Assembly: GCA_938041725.1 (NCBI GenBank)
Contig: CALISX010000095.1
Location: 1 to 8,631 of the forward strand
Reading direction: 5' to 3'
Length of the DNA stretch: 8,631 nucleotides
DNA from: an uncultured Lachnoanaerobaculum sp.
GTDB taxonomy: Bacteria; Bacillota; Clostridia; Lachnospirales; Lachnospiraceae
Positions 6,561 to 8,631 of the stretch are shown one piece after another. Within the stretch, counting starts at the first letter, position 1. Every line of letters begins with the position of its first letter. The translations under genes were made by a program, and so were the position numbers. The notes under the pieces are model-generated. The model ran no database searches. It had not been told where the DNA came from and was given only the letters and a program-made list of their open reading frames with translations.

Positions 6561-7835
6561 CTACGGGACTAAAAGACGCTTACCTATACCTTCCTTATTC
6601 AAATAGTCCCGTTCCCGCATCCTGAAGGGCAAAATGTACTCCTCCACAGTAAAGCTGATGTCCTCCATGTTTCCAGCATAGCTTGTCCTGTCGTCATATG
6701 CTTCCTCGGAGAACACTCGAAGGGTATAGGCGGCACCCGTCTTAAGCCCCATTGGAAGCTTTACAACAGCTGCACTGTCCCCTGACTCTGCAATCTTCCC
6801 ATAGCAAAGCGCTGTATTATTGCTGTCCAGAAGCAGAGCGGAAATCTGATTTGCACCACTGACTGCACCAGAGAGAGAGAGCTGTATTCTCCCTCCCATC
6901 ATTGTGATTGCATCCTCCGGATTCGTCCGCACAGCTGTAAAGCCCGTCTCTCCGGTGTTCAGTGTCAGCACCCACTCGTTATACGGATTGTCCGGCACCT
7001 CTGTCTTAGTAAAAGAAGACTTACTCCTTCCCCGAACCGTACCAAAAAGTACAGCGGGCAGATCTAAATTACAGGCGGGACTCACACTGGGGATGTCCAA
7101 GTCGGGGTGATCACCACCAACCCGGCCCGCACTATCCACGCAGCCTGCATGGTAGTTGGGTATACTTCCGTCTGCTGAACGCAGCCAATAGGAGTCATAC
7201 CTTCCGCCGATCTTTTTCCGGTTTTCCACAATTTCCCAAGGAGCAGGGCCTCTTCCTGTGTGGGAGTAACCATAGGCTTCATGCTCCGCCTCTCTTACAT
7301 CCAAAGCAAAAATTTTGTTCCCGCCGGAGGGAAGCGCTCCATAAACCCAAGTCCCTCCTTCCCCTTGCTCCCAAGCCTTATGGGCGGCGGGATCCTGGCT
7401 CTGATAAATCGCACCTTGCTCCCTCATAGAAAAGCTGCTGCCTAAAAAGCTTGTGTTCAGTTCCTTCTGAAGCGAGCTGCTCTCCCACACAACACTGCCG
7501 GCCGCATCAAATTTTTGGTTGTAGAGTATGGCATCGCAATCCAGGAACATGGTCTCTCCACCGAAATCCCTGGTCTTTTTATCCAGCACTCGGAAGGTGA
7601 GGGGATTTCCGCCATACTGCCCGAATCTTACCTTGTCTCCCTCCCAAGCATCAGCGGTACTTCCAGGAACCCTCGGATTCCTCATACCAAGATCGTTTGC
7701 GATGTTCACATTAACTGTCCGCACTTCCCGTTCTGCAGCATATACAGCATCCGGCTTTACTGCAAAGATCGGGAATACCAGCAGCGCGCTCAAAAGCAGC
7801 CCTGCACCCCTTCTCCACTCTTTTGCTCGTTTCAT
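6561..7835 (-). CDS. Secreted DUF6273-type protein, possibly truncated by a TAG
   Basis: A 424-residue protein with a Sec signal peptide: basic MKRAKEWRRG, hydrophobic core at about 11-25, and a likely cleavage site near AVYA-AE (residues 33-35). Residues about 65-265 follow the pattern I associate with DUF6273: VRFGQYGGNPLTFRVLD (69-85), WESSSLQKELNTSFLGSSFS (117-136), an ALDVREAEHEAYGY stretch, then SYWLRSADG (215-223) and SPACNLDLP near 252. Residues about 305-398 look like a beta-rich module ending ISFTV. No catalytic motif, anchor or sorting signal is visible; DUF6273 has no established function. I chose the ATG at 7835 because AAAGGAGGTG lies just before it (5-nt gap after GGAGG); the GTG at 7856 would add seven residues and lies ahead of that ribosome site. 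The frame continues 42 codons past the stop. The transcript ends at 6378-6424. Confidence 0.82.
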   Translation of the reverse strand: MKRAKEWRRGAGLLLSALLVFPIFAVKPDAVYAAEREVRTVNVNIANDLGMRNPRVPGSTADAWEGDKVRFGQYGGNPLTFRVLDKKTRDFGGETMFLDCDAILYNQKFDAAGSVVWESSSLQKELNTSFLGSSFSMREQGAIYQSQDPAAHKAWEQGEGGTWVYGALPSGGNKIFALDVREAEHEAYGYSHTGRGPAPWEIVENRKKIGGRYDSYWLRSADGSIPNYHAGCVDSAGRVGGDHPDLDIPSVSPACNLDLPAVLFGTVRGRSKSSFTKTEVPDNPYNEWVLTLNTGETGFTAVRTNPEDAITMMGGRIQLSLSGAVSGANQISALLLDSNNTALCYGKIAESGDSAAVVKLPMGLKTGAAYTLRVFSEEAYDDRTSYAGNMEDISFTVEEYILPFRMRERDYLNKEGIGKRLLVP

Positions 7836-7922
7836 AAGCACCTCCTTTTGTTTCACTCCTTTATTGTTTCTGTATATTTTTTACCGCCGCCCCTTTTACC
7901 CTCCTTTCCCGTAGGGACGCCT

Positions 7923-7978
7923 GAAAGCACCTCAAAGAAAGCATCTCCAGCTGTAAACTACTGTCGCAGCCTGCTTTC
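7923..7978 (-). promoter_or_regulatory. Leader inverted repeat with two alternative partners
   Basis: In minus-strand RNA GAAAGCA (7978-7972) can pair with TGCTTTC at 7943-7937 or with a second exact copy at 7929-7923. The first pairing encloses an inner GCTG/CAGC stem. The pairings exclude each other, so a switch is conceivable in the leader of the DUF6273-like gene. The arms are only 7 bp, and this could be chance. Confidence 0.3.
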
Positions 7979-8021
7979 CACATTTCTGAAGATCTCCCCA
8001 CAACACAGCAAAGAGTTTATA

Positions 8022-8037
8022 CTGTTATTTTATACCA
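8022..8037 (-). promoter_or_regulatory. Candidate promoter for the DUF6273-like gene
   Basis: Minus-strand TGGTATAAAAT gives an extended -10 (TATAAA at 8034-8029, TG one base before). No good -35 is seen at 16-18 bp. The start would be near 8022, with a leader of about 187 nt. One TATACTGTTA repeat overlaps the start region and the other lies where a -35 box would be, which hints at regulation. Support is weak. Confidence 0.35.
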
Positions 8038-8328
8038 TATACAGAAAAAACGCTATACTGTTACAAATTATTCAACATTTTTTAAGTGTAATTTTATGTA
8101 TTTAACAGGTTTATGAAGAAGCTTTCTTAGATATTTAGTACTAAGTTTTTAGAGGTTTCCCCAGCTATTTTTCGGCAAAACAGCATAATTTTTACACTTA
8201 TTATTTTTTGGAATTTGATAAAAAAATTTTTCTGAATAGCAAATAAGTCCTATTATACTCCGTAAATATATAGAACCTTATAGTATACTTTATCTGAAAA
8301 CAAAGCTTCTCTTACAATCCGCCACAAT

Positions 8329-8367
8329 AAAAAAGCTCCAAACCCGCTGTTTTCAACGGTTTGAAGC
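8329..8367 (-). terminator. Intrinsic terminator of the tRNA cluster
   Basis: In minus-strand RNA GCTTCAAACC pairs with GGTTTGGAGC (10 bp, one U-G pair). Beyond one bulged G, GTT pairs with AGC around a GAAAAC loop, and six T residues follow the stem. It starts 12 nt after the tRNA-Gln 3' end. Confidence 0.88.
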
Positions 8368-8379
8368 CTTTTCTCTTAA

Positions 8380-8451
8380 CTGGGCCAGCTGGATTTGAAC
8401 CAGCGAATGCAGGAGTCAAAGTCCTGTGCCTTACCGCTTGGCGATGACCCA
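8380..8451 (-). tRNA. tRNA-Gln (anticodon UUG)
   Basis: A 72-nt cloverleaf. The acceptor arms TGGGTCA and TGGCCCA pair over 7 bp with one U-G pair. The D arm is GCC/GGC; the anticodon stem CAGGA/TCCTG carries loop CTTTGAC with anticodon TTG; the T arm GCTGG-TTCAAAT-CCAGC is complete. The discriminator is G73, as expected for glutamine tRNA. CCA is not encoded. It is the last gene of the cluster. Confidence 0.96.
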
Positions 8452-8465
8452 ATAAATGGGTTAAA

Positions 8466-8540
<75 letters not shown>

Positions 8541-8544
8541 ATAT

Positions 8545-8576
8545 ATCATAATTATCATAATTATCATAATTATGAT
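8545..8576. repeat. 9-bp tandem repeat (ATCATAATT, three copies) in the tRNA spacer
   Basis: Three exact ATCATAATT units (8545-8571) run into ATGAT, so the end (8563-8576) forms the perfect palindrome ATCATAATTATGAT. It fills most of the 40-bp spacer between tRNA-Gly and tRNA-His. Pure A/T pairing makes any hairpin weak. Repeats of this kind can change copy number by slippage. Confidence 0.85.
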
Positions 8577-8580
8577 AAAA

Positions 8581-8631
8581 AGCAGGTGATGGGAATCGAA
8601 CCCACGTATTCAGCTTGGAAGGCTGATGTTC
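8581..8631 (-). tRNA. tRNA-Gly (anticodon UCC), 5' end outside the window
   Basis: The 3' 51 nt of the gene are present. The anticodon stem CAGC/GCTG carries loop CTTCCAA with anticodon TCC. The T arm GTGGG-TTCGATT-CCCAT has one G-U pair, and the 3' acceptor strand is CACCTGC with discriminator T73. CCA is not encoded. The 5' acceptor strand and D arm lie beyond the right edge. Confidence 0.93.

Larger units (their letters stand above)
7836..8328. other. AT-rich intergenic region without a recognisable gene
   Basis: About 490 bp between the tRNA terminator and the DUF6273-like gene. The 8000-8300 part is strongly AT-rich. I see no conserved small gene and no riboswitch I can name. It holds two exact copies of TATACTGTTA (8018-8027 and 8054-8063, 36 bp apart), the palindrome TTAGTACTAA (8136-8145), a perfect but isolated minus-strand TATAAT (near 8250) and the candidate promoter at 8022-8037. 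Confidence 0.7.

Noticed and set aside
7515..8105. A 196-codon plus-strand open frame running from the DUF6273-like gene into the intergenic gap
   Set aside because: It lies opposite a well-supported minus-strand gene, has no good ribosome site, and its protein is low-complexity with no recognisable motif.

Overview
The window looks like chromosomal DNA from a low-to-mid GC Firmicute, most likely a member of the Lachnospiraceae or a close relative. This rests on gene content and style: a SWIM-type SNF2 helicase of the Firmicutes form, a small CarD-family regulator, a CdaR/PucR-like regulator, a secreted protein of the DUF6273 type, strong AGGAGG-like ribosome binding sites, and tRNA genes without encoded CCA. 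No species can be named from the sequence alone. Every gene I can support lies on the minus strand, so the window is best read from right to left.

Right end (8631 to 8329): a tRNA cluster, in transcription order tRNA-Gly(UCC), cut by the window edge, then tRNA-His(GUG) and tRNA-Gln(UUG), closed by an intrinsic terminator. A 9-bp AT-rich tandem repeat fills the Gly-His spacer. An AT-rich gap of about 490 bp follows (8328 to 7836), with no gene but some repeats and a weak promoter candidate.

Middle (7835 to 4840): a Sec-exported DUF6273-like protein stops at an in-frame TAG. The same frame then stays open for 42 more codons and ends 8 nt before a good terminator, so the gene may carry a nonsense mutation. 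Next comes a CarD-family regulator with its own extended -10 promoter, a long perfect dyad over that promoter, and a structured leader. It is followed after 62 bp by dapF (diaminopimelate epimerase, lysine and peptidoglycan synthesis), probably in the same transcript.

Left part (4839 to 1): a 330-bp regulatory gap holds a sigma-A-type promoter, two dyads, three copies of one 10-mer and leader hairpins. It precedes a CdaR/PucR-type regulator. After a strong hairpin comes an S41 (CtpA-type) membrane-anchored protease. Its stop overlaps the start of a large SWIM/SNF2 helicase (ATGA), whose helicase core lies outside the window. Regulator, protease and helicase look like one transcription unit.

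I see no CRISPR array, insertion sequence, phage gene or recognisable defence or toxin system. The most interesting items are the regulatory architecture around carD and the CdaR-like gene, the interrupted DUF6273 gene, and the hairpin in front of the protease.
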